From positions 2,790,001-2,854,000 of the forward strand of contig CP090851.1 in the NCBI GenBank assembly GCA_041879415.1: a stretch of 64,000 bases of DNA. The letters are read 5' to 3'. The stretch comes from Vibrio chagasii. GTDB lineage: Bacteria; Pseudomonadota; Gammaproteobacteria; Enterobacterales; Vibrionaceae. Shown piece by piece: positions 8,349-19,320 of the stretch (the first letter of the stretch is position 1; every line of letters begins with the position of its first letter). The translations under genes were made by a program, and so were the position numbers. The notes under the pieces are model-generated. The model was not told the DNA's origin. It did not search any database and saw only the letters and a list, made by a program, of their open reading frames with translations.

Positions 8349-9428
8349 ATGAAACGAATTTTAGTTATTGGCCCATCTTGGGTTGGAGATATGGTCATGT
8401 CTCAATGCCTTTATAGCACTCTCAAACAACAAAAACCTGATGCTATCATAGATGTGATGGCTCCAGCGTGGTGTCGGCCAATACTAGAGCGTATGCCCGA
8501 AGTAAATAAAGCTCTGTCTTTACCTTTTGGTCATGGCGATTTCAAATTCTCAGAGCGCCGTTCCCTTGGGAAATCTTTGCAAGGAAAATACGATGAGGCC
8601 TACGTACTACCCAACTCAGCAAAATCGGCCTTAATTCCATGGTTTGCCAAAATTCCTGTCAGAACAGGGTGGAAAGGAGAGATGCGCTTCGGTCTTTTGA
8701 ATGATATTAGACCAAACAAAAAGTCCTTCCAATTCATGACTGAACGCTATGCTGCACTAGCCTACCCAAAAGAAAAAATGACGGGCTCGGAAGCACTTGG
8801 CGGACTAGAAAAGCTACCCAAACCTAATCTCTATATAGACAAAAAATCACAGAAGCTGGCTGTCGAAAAGTTTAACTTAAAAACTAAACGCCCAACTGTA
8901 GGTCTATGCCCTGGAGCTGAGTTTGGCCCAGCAAAACAATGGCCAACAGCGCATTATGCAGAAGTTGCATCCGCTCAAATAAAGAAAGGGGCACAAGTTT
9001 GGTTATTTGGTTCAGCAAAAGACAGTGCTACGACTCAGAAAATCATTTCACACATCCCCGAGCCATTAAGAGAGTATGTCTTCGACCTAGCGGGAAAAAC
9101 AAGCTTAATCGAGGCCGTTGATCTATTAGCATGCTGTCAGACTGTAGTCAGTAATGACTCAGGGTTAATGCATGTCGCTTGTGCTGCCGGCTGTGATGTT
9201 GTAGGTGTCTACGGCTCTACTTCACCCAGTTATACTCCACCATTAGCGAAACGCAGCACCGTTGTACATACTGAAATAGAATGCCGTCCTTGTTTCAAGC
9301 GTGAATGCCCCTATGAGCATTTAAAATGCTTGACTGAGCTAAAGCCAGAAAAAGTTAATCATGCAATTCAAGAGCTGAGTAAACAAAGGCTAGAAACGAT
9401 TATCACAACTTCCAAAGTAAACTCGTAA
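8349..9428 (+). CDS. waaF: ADP-heptose:LPS heptosyltransferase II
   Basis: A GT9 enzyme of 359 residues that adds the second L,D-heptose to the inner core from ADP-heptose, in the cytoplasm. It starts ILVIGPSWVGDMVMSQ (catalytic-type Asp at 14). The C-terminal domain has PGAEFGPAKQWP and the donor-binding run SNDSGLMHVACAAG, followed by the Cys-rich CRPCFKRECPY tail usual for WaaF. Length agrees with E. coli WaaF (about 348). It is followed after two bases by waaA, a common inner-core pair. Confidence 0.92.
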   Translation: MKRILVIGPSWVGDMVMSQCLYSTLKQQKPDAIIDVMAPAWCRPILERMPEVNKALSLPFGHGDFKFSERRSLGKSLQGKYDEAYVLPNSAKSALIPWFAKIPVRTGWKGEMRFGLLNDIRPNKKSFQFMTERYAALAYPKEKMTGSEALGGLEKLPKPNLYIDKKSQKLAVEKFNLKTKRPTVGLCPGAEFGPAKQWPTAHYAEVASAQIKKGAQVWLFGSAKDSATTQKIISHIPEPLREYVFDLAGKTSLIEAVDLLACCQTVVSNDSGLMHVACAAGCDVVGVYGSTSPSYTPPLAKRSTVVHTEIECRPCFKRECPYEHLKCLTELKPEKVNHAIQELSKQRLETIITTSKVNS

Positions 9429-9430
9429 TT

Positions 9431-10693
9431 ATGGCGATTCGCTTTATCTATACGCTCCTACTAGCGTTAGTTGCACCTTTCCTATTGCTTTCCCTGTACA
9501 AGAACAAGCCTGGAAAGCCCAAATTTGGGTCTCGCTGGAAAGAACATTGGGGGCTGACTCCAAAAGCCGATGGAGTCGATCCTATTTGGATCCACGCCGT
9601 ATCAGTAGGCGAATCTATCGCAGCGACTCCGATCATCCGAGAGCTAAAAGCTCTTAACCCACAACGTGAGATTGTAGTTACCACAACAACGAGTACTGGT
9701 GCTGCGCAAATAGATAAACTCGGCGATTTAGTCACACACCGCTACATGCCCATAGATTTCCCCTGGTGCATAAGCGGCTTTCTAAAATCCGTGCAGCCTT
9801 CGAAAATGATAATCATTGAAACTGAGCTGTGGCCAAACACGCTACATCAAGTGGCGAAGCTTGATATTCCAATTATTGTAATCAATGCTCGCCTTTCCGA
9901 GCGCTCCTGCCTAAGGTATCGAAGATTCCAATGTGTTTTTAATTTGCTATCAAAAAATATCACAGCGTTACTTTGCCAGTACCAAAGTGATGCGGACCGA
10001 TTTATAAGGCTCGGTATTCAAAAAGAGCAAATTAATGTAACTGGCTCGATTAAATTTGATATCGATGTATCACAGAAAATAGTTGATGAAGGTAACTCTT
10101 TGCGTAAGCAACTAGGGAAAGATCGTCCAGTATGGATTGCAGCTAGCACTCACAAGGGTGAAGATGAAATTATCCTTGCTGCGCATCAATTGATTTTAGA
10201 AAAGAAACCGAATGCTCTTTTAGTTCTAGTTCCTCGTCACCCAGAAAGGTTCAATGACGTAGAGTCGCTTTGCAAGAATTCAGGAATGAATGTAACAAGA
10301 AGAACAAACGATAAACTCTATAGTAATAATACAAACGTCTACTTAGCAGATACTATGGGAGAGATGATGACTCTGATTTCCTCAAGTGATATTTGTTTTA
10401 TGGGGGGAAGTTTACTGGGTGGCAAAGTCGGAGGTCATAATTTCATTGAGCCTGCTGCACTAAAAAAGCCTTGTCTAACAGGTCCAAGTTATTTTAATTT
10501 TTCAGATATTGCACAGCAACTTATACAAGTTGAAGCGCTCCAAGTTATAAAATCACACGATGAGCTTAGTCTCCATATACTCGGTTTAATTGATTCTCCA
10601 GCTAAGAGTGTTCAGATGGGAACCAACGCACTAAGTGTAGTAAAGCAGAATCAAGGGGCTCTCAAAAAAACAATTGGCATGATAGAGGTTTGA
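9431..10693 (+). CDS. waaA: 3-deoxy-D-manno-octulosonic acid (Kdo) transferase
   Basis: A GT30 enzyme of 420 residues that transfers Kdo from CMP-Kdo to lipid IVA at the inner membrane. It has an N-terminal hydrophobic anchor (about 5-22), the catalytic Glu in VGESIAATP (E61), IIETELWPN and the C-terminal GGSLLGGKVGGHNFIEPA nucleotide-binding run. All are typical of KdtA. The kinase gene at 11731-12444 suggests that this enzyme adds a single Kdo that is then phosphorylated, as in Haemophilus and V. cholerae; that point is inference from context. Confidence 0.93.
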   Translation: MAIRFIYTLLLALVAPFLLLSLYKNKPGKPKFGSRWKEHWGLTPKADGVDPIWIHAVSVGESIAATPIIRELKALNPQREIVVTTTTSTGAAQIDKLGDLVTHRYMPIDFPWCISGFLKSVQPSKMIIIETELWPNTLHQVAKLDIPIIVINARLSERSCLRYRRFQCVFNLLSKNITALLCQYQSDADRFIRLGIQKEQINVTGSIKFDIDVSQKIVDEGNSLRKQLGKDRPVWIAASTHKGEDEIILAAHQLILEKKPNALLVLVPRHPERFNDVESLCKNSGMNVTRRTNDKLYSNNTNVYLADTMGEMMTLISSSDICFMGGSLLGGKVGGHNFIEPAALKKPCLTGPSYFNFSDIAQQLIQVEALQVIKSHDELSLHILGLIDSPAKSVQMGTNALSVVKQNQGALKKTIGMIEV

Positions 10694-10696
10694 TTG

Positions 10697-11734
10697 ATGA
10701 AACTAGTAATTTACAGAAGAAAAATATTTACCTCTAGCGGTGCAGGCCAGCTCATTGTCATGCAAGCAAAGAAATTGAGAAAATTAGGTAGAGCCTTTGA
10801 ATTAACTTGCCAAAAAGGCTGGGGATCCCTTTGGTTTAAGCACTTTCAACCGGCAAAAAAAGCAAAGGTGGTCAACGATAAGTTAATAATTAATGAGTCA
10901 CAAAACACTGCTATCATTGATCATGAAGGTAGTCTCAGGAATGCTGATCTGACTTTTATCCACAATGTTCCATTAACGAATATTGTACATGATGAAAATA
11001 GCTTCACGGGATGGCTTAGACGGAGTGAAAACCATGTGTTTACTCCCTCACAATGCGCAAAAAATGTAATGGTCAACCTCGGAATAGAGAAATCTCGAAT
11101 ATCTGTTATCCACCCTGGTTACAATCACCAAAAATTTAACCCAACAGTCAAAGCACAACATCAGCATAAGGCCAAACAAGCTCTTGGTTTAGGTGAGTAC
11201 TCAAAAGTTATTGGCTTCATCACCTCTGGACACTTTGAGAAGCGTGGATTAAAGGAGTTTTTGGACATTTGCCAAAAGGTAGCAACAGAAAGAGACGACA
11301 TCGCATTTTTTGTTCTAGGTGCCAAAAGAATCCCAAAAGAGTTAAGTCAGCATCCAGCTCTATCTCTCAAACAGTTCCGCTACAAACCAAGTAACTCTAA
11401 ACCTAATTTTTGGTTAAGCTCGTTGGATATTTTTGTCTACCCTGCAAAATTCGAAGAGTTTGGAATGGTTGTAGCTGAAGCTCTGGCTATGGGCACCCCT
11501 GTCATTACAACTCAAAACGTTGGGGCTCACGAGATATTAAGTGAAGAATTTAAAGACTGGATAAACCCTTCTGTAGATGTAGATTGGTTTTCAGAACGCA
11601 TACTTCGATTAGCAGACGACAACAATCTTTTCGAAGGCCTAGTCAAAGCTGCCGCTAAATCAGCGACCTATGACGATACCGACTATGCCACCCGCTCTTT
11701 GGCCGCTATAGATCAACATCTACTGCAACGTTAA
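10697..11734 (+). CDS. Glycosyltransferase family 4, LPS core
   Basis: A GT-B enzyme of 345 residues. The C-terminal domain has ITSGHFEKRGLKEFL and the EX7E-type run EEFGMVVAEALAMGTP, followed by TTQNVGAHEIL. The start is ATG 10697, with GAGG eight bases upstream; the TTG at 10694 is not needed. It follows waaA by three bases and ends inside the convergent kdkA gene with shared stop bases. It probably adds an outer-core sugar to heptose; donor and linkage are unknown. Confidence 0.83.
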   Translation: MKLVIYRRKIFTSSGAGQLIVMQAKKLRKLGRAFELTCQKGWGSLWFKHFQPAKKAKVVNDKLIINESQNTAIIDHEGSLRNADLTFIHNVPLTNIVHDENSFTGWLRRSENHVFTPSQCAKNVMVNLGIEKSRISVIHPGYNHQKFNPTVKAQHQHKAKQALGLGEYSKVIGFITSGHFEKRGLKEFLDICQKVATERDDIAFFVLGAKRIPKELSQHPALSLKQFRYKPSNSKPNFWLSSLDIFVYPAKFEEFGMVVAEALAMGTPVITTQNVGAHEILSEEFKDWINPSVDVDWFSERILRLADDNNLFEGLVKAAAKSATYDDTDYATRSLAAIDQHLLQR

Positions 11735-12444
11735 TGTTCAATAGAATGGTAGCCCTCAAGTAGGTGTTGCCATTCATCCTCTCGCCAATGAATTCCTAAG
11801 TTCTTTTTTTCTTTTCTATAAGACCGTAATAAACGCGCAAGATTATCAGTTTTCCATTTATCACCAGGCTCTACACGGCACTTATCAAAGTCAATAATCC
11901 ACACGGAATTCGATTGATCCAATAGAATATTATGGATATTGAGGTCGGTGTGGTTAACTTGTTCTTGATGCATTTTGGCTATCATCTTTCCAATACCTTG
12001 ATAAAGTTCCTTTGTTAACTCCTTGTCTTTAAGGATAGCGACCAAATCTTTAGCTCCTGGGATTTTTTCAACTAAAATATCGGCTTGATAAGTCCAACCA
12101 GTTTTCACAGCGCTGGCGGCTAATGGTCTAGGCACATTGACATTGGCTCTATGAAGCCTATCCAAGATCATCATTTCTTCGTAACAACGAGTTTTGTTCC
12201 AATTAGAAAAGCGATAACGATCTTCTACCAACCTTCCAAACAAGCCACCGCGGCGATAATGACGCAGAGCAGCATGAATATTGCCTAAATTAACAAACCA
12301 AGTCGTGCCTCTGCCTTGAGCACTACCGATGACTTTATCGTGCTCCTTCCAAAAGTCAGGATCAAACAATTGCGGTGATGCTTCATCAATCAGTCGACTC
12401 TCGAACCATATAACCTGATTTTCTAGCAGATATTGTTTAATCAT
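11731..12444 (-). CDS. kdkA: 3-deoxy-D-manno-octulosonic acid kinase
   Basis: A small protein-kinase-fold enzyme of 237 residues that phosphorylates Kdo at O-4 using ATP. It has IGSAQGRGTTWF as the nucleotide region, ALRHYRRGGLFG, the catalytic loop HTDLNIHNILLD and the metal site WIIDFDKC. These match the Haemophilus KdkA pattern closely. ATG 12444 is chosen over upstream TTG and GTG because it gives the family N-terminus. It is the only minus-strand gene among waaA and the heptosyltransferase genes, and its last four bases overlap the end of the convergent GT4 gene. Confidence 0.9.
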   Translation of the reverse strand: MIKQYLLENQVIWFESRLIDEASPQLFDPDFWKEHDKVIGSAQGRGTTWFVNLGNIHAALRHYRRGGLFGRLVEDRYRFSNWNKTRCYEEMMILDRLHRANVNVPRPLAASAVKTGWTYQADILVEKIPGAKDLVAILKDKELTKELYQGIGKMIAKMHQEQVNHTDLNIHNILLDQSNSVWIIDFDKCRVEPGDKWKTDNLARLLRSYRKEKKNLGIHWREDEWQHLLEGYHSIEH

Positions 12445-12549
12445 TTTATAAATCACCAATTAAAGATACTGACTAAATAACCTGAATATTTTACATTTAT
12501 TCTCCGTATCTGCATAATTCGTATTAGTCGTTTCTGATTGAAGTCCCTT

Positions 12550-13584
12550 ATGGCTCTATTTTCTTCTGCCCCAAAAAAATTATGTGTGCTCCGTCTTTCA
12601 GCAATTGGAGACGTTTGTCATGCTATCTCGGTAATACAAGCTATCCAGCAGCACTGGCCTACTACTGAAATTACTTGGGTCACAGGCAAAGTGGAAGCTC
12701 AACTCATTCAAGATCTACCAAATTTAAAAGTAGTCGTGTTCGACAAACAGCAGGGCTTTGCTGGAATGCGAAATGTTTGGAAGGAATTGTCAAATACCCG
12801 CTTTGATTGCCTTTTACATATGCAAGCTGCTCTTAGAGCTAGCGTACTTTCTCTCGGTATAAAAGCTAGATATAAAGTAGGATTTAGTCGCAATCGAACT
12901 AGAGAAGGGCAATACTTCTTCACTAACAAACACTTACCAAACACTAGTGCTTTCCATGTTCTAGACAACTTTGCAGAATTCGCACGCTATATCGGTGTCC
13001 CGTTTGATAAACCGCAATGGGATATTCCTTTGAAACAGCAAGAATTAGATTTTGCAAAAAAGAATATACCCAACAATACATTGGTAATATGCCCTTCTGC
13101 GAGTAAGGATGAACGTAACTGGTTGACAGATAGGTATGTTCAGCTAATCGACTACGCTCATAGAAAAGGTTTAAGTATTACTCTATGCGGTTCTCCGTCA
13201 GAGAGAGAGATGTTATTGGGACAAAAGATTGAAGCTTTATGCGCATCACCTGTTAACAATTTAATAGGCAAAACAAATCTCAAGCAACTTATCGCAGTCC
13301 TCGCTAAAGCTCGTATCGTAGTAGCCCCTGACTCCGGCCCTGCTCATATGGCAACAACACAGGGTACACCAGTAATTGGGCTTTACGCACATAGTAACCC
13401 TGAACGAACAGGGCCATATAATAGCCTCAACCTAGTTGTAACTTCCTACGATAGCCATATTAAAAATCAATCTAAATCAGCTTCATGGGGAACTCGAGCC
13501 AAAGGTGATACACTTATGGAAGCTATTACTTTTGAATCAGTAAAGGAAAAGCTAGATAGCACCTTAAACAAAAACGTAAGTTGA
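12550..13584 (+). CDS. waaC: Glycosyltransferase family 9 (heptosyltransferase I-like)
   Basis: A GT9 enzyme of 344 residues. It begins KKLCVLRLSAIGDVCHA, with the conserved GD pair, has CPSASKDERNW in the centre and PDSGPAHMATTQGTP as the ADP-heptose-binding run. Together with WaaF at 8349 it would supply the two heptoses of the inner core, this one acting on Kdo. ATG 12550 is preferred; a TTG lies four codons upstream and neither has a strong ribosome site. The assignment to WaaC rather than WaaQ rests on the absence of another candidate in the window. Confidence 0.8.
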   Translation: MALFSSAPKKLCVLRLSAIGDVCHAISVIQAIQQHWPTTEITWVTGKVEAQLIQDLPNLKVVVFDKQQGFAGMRNVWKELSNTRFDCLLHMQAALRASVLSLGIKARYKVGFSRNRTREGQYFFTNKHLPNTSAFHVLDNFAEFARYIGVPFDKPQWDIPLKQQELDFAKKNIPNNTLVICPSASKDERNWLTDRYVQLIDYAHRKGLSITLCGSPSEREMLLGQKIEALCASPVNNLIGKTNLKQLIAVLAKARIVVAPDSGPAHMATTQGTPVIGLYAHSNPERTGPYNSLNLVVTSYDSHIKNQSKSASWGTRAKGDTLMEAITFESVKEKLDSTLNKNVS

Positions 13585-13596
13585 GCGAAAACTGAT

Positions 13597-14376
13597 ATGA
13601 CAACTCATGTGAGTATCGGCGTTCTTATGATCGTCAAAAATGCAGAACAACACCTGGAAAAAACCTTGTCTTCCGTTTCAAGCTGGGTGGATGAAATCGT
13701 GATTTTGGACTCAGGCAGTACTGACGGTACCCTGAATATCGCAAGAAAATATACCGATTCTGTCTATCACCAAGACTGGCTTGGTTTTGGTCCTCAGCGA
13801 CAAAAAGCGCAAAGTTTGATGAGCAGTGACTGGGTTCTACCACTAGATTCTGATGAAGAGGTATCTCCTGAACTTAAAGCATCTATTCTTCATGCAATAA
13901 AAACGGACGATGGTAAATCAGTATATAAAATTAACCGCTTAACTGAAGCTTTTGGTAAATTTATTCGGCACTCAGGGTGGTACCCTGACCGAGTCACTCG
14001 CCTCTACCCAAGGCTAGCCACACAATATAATGACGTCCTAGTGCATGAATCAGTGATTGTGCCAGAGGGTTTTAAAGTAAAGCAATTAGACGGCGACCTA
14101 TTTCACTATACAATTGACTCTATGCCGAATTACGTCCGAAAGACTCAACACTATATGGAAGCTTGGGCAGATCAACGAGAAGGAAAAAAATCGGTATCAC
14201 TGAGTAGTGCAATCAGTCATGGTTTTTTCCGATTTTTCAAAATGTATATTATCAAACGCGGTTTTCTTGATGGAAGACATGGGTTGTTACTAGCCCTACT
14301 TAGCGCTAATACAACATTTACACGCTATGCGGACCTATGGCTACGAGATTACATGAAGAAGAAGAGAGTTGAGTAA
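13597..14376 (+). CDS. Glycosyltransferase family 2, WaaE/LgtF-like core glucosyltransferase
   Basis: A GT-A enzyme of 259 residues. It opens VSIGVLMIVKNAEQHL, has LDSGSTDGT (D38-D43) as the UDP-sugar loop and LPLDSDEEVSPE as the second acidic site. The sequence WYPDRVTRLYPR and the late basic segment resemble WaaE/LgtF proteins, which add beta-1,4-glucose to the first heptose. It starts 12 bases after the waaC-like stop. The family is clear; the sugar linkage is inferred from relatives. Confidence 0.83.
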   Translation: MTTHVSIGVLMIVKNAEQHLEKTLSSVSSWVDEIVILDSGSTDGTLNIARKYTDSVYHQDWLGFGPQRQKAQSLMSSDWVLPLDSDEEVSPELKASILHAIKTDDGKSVYKINRLTEAFGKFIRHSGWYPDRVTRLYPRLATQYNDVLVHESVIVPEGFKVKQLDGDLFHYTIDSMPNYVRKTQHYMEAWADQREGKKSVSLSSAISHGFFRFFKMYIIKRGFLDGRHGLLLALLSANTTFTRYADLWLRDYMKKKRVE

Positions 14377-14384
14377 TAACTACT

Positions 14385-15952
<1,568 letters not shown>

Positions 15953-15969
15953 ATGACTGCGATTAGAGT

Positions 15970-16974
15970 TTACAGTGAGTAGTAAGCTTTGTACCAATCC
16001 GCGAATGCTTTGGCGCCTTCTTGGATTTTTACTTGTGGCTTGTAGCCTACAGCTTCAAACAGATCCTCAGTATCGGCATAAGTTGCGTATACATCGCCGG
16101 GCTGCATTGGCATGAAGTTCTTCTTCGCTTCGATACCTAAAGCCGTTTCCAGCGCTTCGATGTAATCCATCAATTTAACAGGGCTACCATGACCAATGTT
16201 GAACACTCGGTATGGTGCAGAGCTAGTTGCTGGTGATCCTTGCTCTACTGTCCAATCTGGCTGTTTTGCTGGAACTCGCTCTTGTACACGAATAATGCCT
16301 TCAACGATATCATCGATATAAGTGAAGTCGCGCATCATGTCGCCGTTGTTGTAAATATCGATCTCTTTACCCGCTACGATTAAGTTCGCAAACTTAAACA
16401 TCGCCATATCTGGGCGGCTCCAAGGACCGTACACCGTAAAGAAGCGTAGACCTGTTGTTGGTACATCGTATAGATGAGAATAGGTATGTGCCATCAGCTC
16501 ATTCGACTTCTTAGTCGCTGCGTACAATGAAATCGGGTGGTCAACACTGTCTGCCGTGTGGAATGGCATTTTCTGGTTCAAGCCATATACCGAGCTTGAT
16601 GAAGCATAAACTAGGTGTTCAACCTTGTTGTGACGGCAACCTTCCAAAATAGCTAAATGGCCAACAAGGTTGCTGTCAGCATAAGCCATTGGATTATCGA
16701 TTGAGTAACGAACGCCAGCTTGCGCCGCTAAGTGGATAACACGGTCAAATTTTTGCTGTGCGAAAAGCTCAGCGATACCCTCTCTATCAGCGAGATCAAG
16801 CTCGATAAAAGTAAGGTTTTCATGTTCGATACGCTTAAGGCGTTCATGTTTCAGAGAGACTTCGTAGTAGTCATTTAGGTTATCGATACCAATAACCTCA
16901 TGTCCTGCCGCACATAGTCGCTCTGACACTGCAGAGCCAATAAAACCAGCAACGCCAGTTACTAAATATTTCAT
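15970..16974 (-). CDS. NAD-dependent epimerase, UDP-glucuronate 4-epimerase type
   Basis: An extended short-chain dehydrogenase of 334 residues. It has GVAGFIGSA as the NAD loop, IDNLNDYY after strand 2, LAAQAGVRYSIDNP, the catalytic SSSVYG and YAATKK (Tyr-x3-Lys), and RFFTVYGPWSRPDMA. These are the marks of UDP-glucuronic acid to UDP-galacturonic acid epimerases (capsule protein I type). It would supply a uronic acid for the LPS core or capsule, which fits its place beside the core locus. UDP-glucose 4-epimerase is less likely because of the YSIDNP and WSRPDMA segments. It appears to be a single-gene unit. Confidence 0.82.
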   Translation of the reverse strand: MKYLVTGVAGFIGSAVSERLCAAGHEVIGIDNLNDYYEVSLKHERLKRIEHENLTFIELDLADREGIAELFAQQKFDRVIHLAAQAGVRYSIDNPMAYADSNLVGHLAILEGCRHNKVEHLVYASSSSVYGLNQKMPFHTADSVDHPISLYAATKKSNELMAHTYSHLYDVPTTGLRFFTVYGPWSRPDMAMFKFANLIVAGKEIDIYNNGDMMRDFTYIDDIVEGIIRVQERVPAKQPDWTVEQGSPATSSAPYRVFNIGHGSPVKLMDYIEALETALGIEAKKNFMPMQPGDVYATYADTEDLFEAVGYKPQVKIQEGAKAFADWYKAYYSL

Positions 16975-17065
16975 TCTACTATTCTCAATTCATATAATTA
17001 GTACAATTGTAGCTACTCGCTAGCCTATCGACTAGCAATAAAAAGTGAACACGAGTTCAGATTTT

Positions 17066-17875
17066 CTAGACTTGGCACTCTTCGCAATAAAACGTATTGC
17101 GTTGTCCGATTTTTAGCTCTTGAATCAGCGCTTCGCAACTTGGGCACTTTTCACCTGCTTTACCATATACTTGCAACTCTTGTGCGAAGTAGCCTGGTTT
17201 ACCGTCCGCCTGAGAGAAATCTTTCAGTGTCGTGCCACCTTGCTTGATAGCCGTTGCGAGGACTTGTTTGATCTCATCGGTTAACAAGATCCATTCAGCT
17301 TTAGTGACCTTGTTTGCTGATCGTAACGGGTGGATTTTTGCAGAGAACAAAGCTTCATTAGCGTAGATATTCCCGACACCGACCACCACTTTGTTGTCCA
17401 TGATGAACTGCTTGACCGCAACTTTACGCTTTTCTGCCTTTTCTGCGATATAGTCAGCGTTAAAGTCATCCGTTAACGGCTCAGGACCAGAGCCAAGCAA
17501 CACAGAGTGAACTTCATCAGGCGCCGACCATAACCAAGCGCCAAAACGACGCGGATCGTTATAGCGCAGTACCTTGCCGTTAGTGAGCTTGAGATCCACG
17601 TGATCGTGCTTTGCCGCCGGGAAATCGGCATCTAATACGCGCAGTGATCCAGACATTCCAAGATGAACGATAGCAGTACCTGTATCAGTTTCAATCAACA
17701 GGTACTTAGCACGACGTGAGATCGCACGAATCACCTGCCCTTCTAGCTTTTTAAGCTCTTGTGGAATATCCCAACGTAGCTTTGGCGTGCGAAAGGTCAG
17801 TGTCTTAATAGTCTCGCCGACTAAATGAGGCGAGATCCCCATGCGGCTTACTTCGACTTCGGGTAACTCAGGCAT
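17066..17875 (-). CDS. mutM: Formamidopyrimidine-DNA glycosylase
   Basis: A base-excision repair enzyme of 269 residues that removes 8-oxoguanine and formamidopyrimidines and cuts the abasic site. The N-terminus is MPELPEVE with catalytic P2 and E3. [15 protein letters not shown] holds the H2TH region, and the C-terminal zinc finger has the cysteines of CPSCEAL and FYCEECQ. Length equals E. coli MutM (269). It follows the hypothetical gene at 17879 with a three-base gap, so both are probably one transcript. Confidence 0.97.
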   Translation of the reverse strand: MPELPEVEVSRMGISPHLVGETIKTLTFRTPKLRWDIPQELKKLEGQVIRAISRRAKYLLIETDTGTAIVHLGMSGSLRVLDADFPAAKHDHVDLKLTNGKVLRYNDPRRFGAWLWSAPDEVHSVLLGSGPEPLTDDFNADYIAEKAEKRKVAVKQFIMDNKVVVGVGNIYANEALFSAKIHPLRSANKVTKAEWILLTDEIKQVLATAIKQGGTTLKDFSQADGKPGYFAQELQVYGKAGEKCPSCEALIQELKIGQRNTFYCEECQV

Positions 17876-17878
17876 AAT

Positions 17879-18409
17879 CTAATCGTCCGATGTTGAGGGA
17901 TTGTCTTGGCTAAGACTTGGAAACAGGTAGCTCTCTTCAATAGACACCGCTAACCACTGATCATTCCAGTTTTTTAACAACCAAAACTCAGGCAGCTGAT
18001 AATAAGTAATGCGTTGCGGCTCTTCTTGGTCTTGATACCACACTTCTATGGTATGCGGAGTGCTGAGCTGAGAGGCAAGGTCAGTATAGGTTTGTGAGTC
18101 TACCTCGGTACCAACAAGCTGCTGCCAACGCTGAGCGCGTTCTTGAGCACTAATGCTTTGGGCTGGAACGGGACTTTTTAATTGATAGCCCCACTGACCA
18201 TCTTCGAGTACTAATGACCACTTAGCAAAGTGCAACGCTTGCAGCTCAGCTCTAGGGTTTAATAGATAGGGATAAGGGCTACTAACCTGCAGCTCAGGTT
18301 CTGGCTCGATAAGATACGCTTTGATCAAAGTAGGAAGGTTGAGCACCCCAATAAAAGCGATCACGCTTAACATGAGTATGTTGTTCCACCTACGTCCACG
18401 ATATCTCAT
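17879..18409 (-). CDS. Hypothetical membrane-anchored protein upstream of mutM
   Basis: A 176-residue protein I do not recognise. One hydrophobic segment (about 10-29) follows a basic start (RYRGRRW), so it is likely an N-in inner-membrane anchor with a periplasmic domain of about 140 residues. That domain has several tryptophans and an acidic, Ser-rich end. It is translated just before mutM in the same operon. A similarly placed hypothetical gene is found next to mutM in other vibrios, as I recall. No function is proposed. Confidence 0.7.
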   Translation of the reverse strand: MRYRGRRWNNILMLSVIAFIGVLNLPTLIKAYLIEPEPELQVSSPYPYLLNPRAELQALHFAKWSLVLEDGQWGYQLKSPVPAQSISAQERAQRWQQLVGTEVDSQTYTDLASQLSTPHTIEVWYQDQEEPQRITYYQLPEFWLLKNWNDQWLAVSIEESYLFPSLSQDNPSTSDD

Positions 18410-18540
18410 CTGATTCTGCCATCTAACCTATTGAGTCTTCAGTATATCGTGAAAGTGGCGATACTTTCTATGTTGCTATTTGTACTGGCTAGATCCTTAT
18501 AAAGACTAAAAGATACGTGGAGGCATCAAATTTTAGGTAT

Positions 18541-18571
18541 AAAAAAACCCAGCGATTAAGCTGGGTTTTTC
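18541..18571 (-). terminator. Terminator of the rpmB-rpmG operon
   Basis: The hairpin ACCCAGC / GCTGGGT with loop GATTAA has an A run on its left side, which reads as a U run on the minus strand. It lies about 40 bases beyond the rpmG stop. The T run on the other side could also serve plus-strand transcription. Confidence 0.85.
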
Positions 18572-18611
18572 AATTCTTTCTTCTACTGAAGAAGAGCCAA
18601 AAAAGCATCAA

Positions 18612-18779
18612 TTACTTGATTTTCGCTTCTTTGTACATAACGTGTTGGCGAACTACTGGATCAAACTTTTTGATCTCAAATTTGCCTGGCATGTTACGCT
18701 TGTTCTTATCAGTTGTGTAGAAGTGACCAGTACCTGCAGAAGATACTAGACGAATTTTCTCACGAATGCCTTTAGCCAT
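18612..18779 (-). CDS. rpmG: 50S ribosomal protein L33
   Basis: A 55-residue ribosomal protein read from the minus strand. It starts [18 protein letters not shown] and has the typical [16 protein letters not shown] and a basic end KEAKIK. This is the cysteine-free form of L33 usual in gamma-proteobacteria (E. coli L33 is 55 residues). It sits 13 bases after rpmB and is transcribed with it. Confidence 0.96.
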   Translation of the reverse strand: MAKGIREKIRLVSSAGTGHFYTTDKNKRNMPGKFEIKKFDPVVRQHVMYKEAKIK

Positions 18780-18792
18780 TGCTTAATTCCTC

Positions 18793-19029
18793 TTAAACGT
18801 TTTCGCCACGTGCACGAATATCAACAAGAACAGCATCGATGCCTTTCTTATCAATGATACGCATGCCTTTAGCAGTTAGACGTAGTTTAACAAAACGTTT
18901 TTCGCTCTCTACCCAGAAACGATGAGTTTGTAGGTTCGGCAGAAAACGGCGCTTAGTAGCATTGCGTGCGTGTGAACGGTTGTTACCCGTTACTGGACGC
19001 TTACCAGTTACTTGGCATACTCGGGACAT
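18793..19029 (-). CDS. rpmB: 50S ribosomal protein L28
   Basis: A 78-residue ribosomal protein, first gene of rpmB-rpmG. It starts [17 protein letters not shown] and has [14 protein letters not shown]. The start at 19029 gives exactly the E. coli length; the frame stays open five codons further upstream but those codons are not family-like. Its promoter is at 19150-19178, leaving a leader of about 110 bases. Confidence 0.96.
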   Translation of the reverse strand: MSRVCQVTGKRPVTGNNRSHARNATKRRFLPNLQTHRFWVESEKRFVKLRLTAKGMRIIDKKGIDAVLVDIRARGENV

Positions 19030-19149
19030 GAATGTCTTCTCCAATCGTTTCAGCTCGATATCAACCTTGGTGGCCGAACCTCTCTATCAATTAAAATAGA
19101 AGGTAAAAACCGTTATGGAAAATCCATACAAGGCTATCAAAGGTCGCGC

Positions 19150-19178
19150 ATTATACTAACTTGACACGCATTGCTCAA
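19150..19178 (-). promoter_or_regulatory. Sigma-70 promoter of rpmB-rpmG
   Basis: On the minus strand TTGAGC (19178-19173) and a perfect TATAAT (19155-19150) are separated by exactly 17 bases. Transcription would start near 19143. The rest of the 19030-19320 gap contains only the rpmB leader and AT-rich sequence after radC. Confidence 0.8.
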
Positions 19179-19320
19179 GACCCGAACAGATCCTTTTTGC
19201 GGATTTCGTGATCTTTTTTTGTGCAGCGCAGCTTGCTTGAGTAATCAGAGCTGATTTTAGGTCTAAAAATGTGGGCGGAATGATAGCAGATTTAACGTAG
19301 TTAACAACCTAAAATGTGAT

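Noticed and set aside
18517..18720. Plus-strand open frame of 67 codons over the rpmG region
   Set aside because: It crosses the rpmB-rpmG terminator and is antisense to the rpmG gene.
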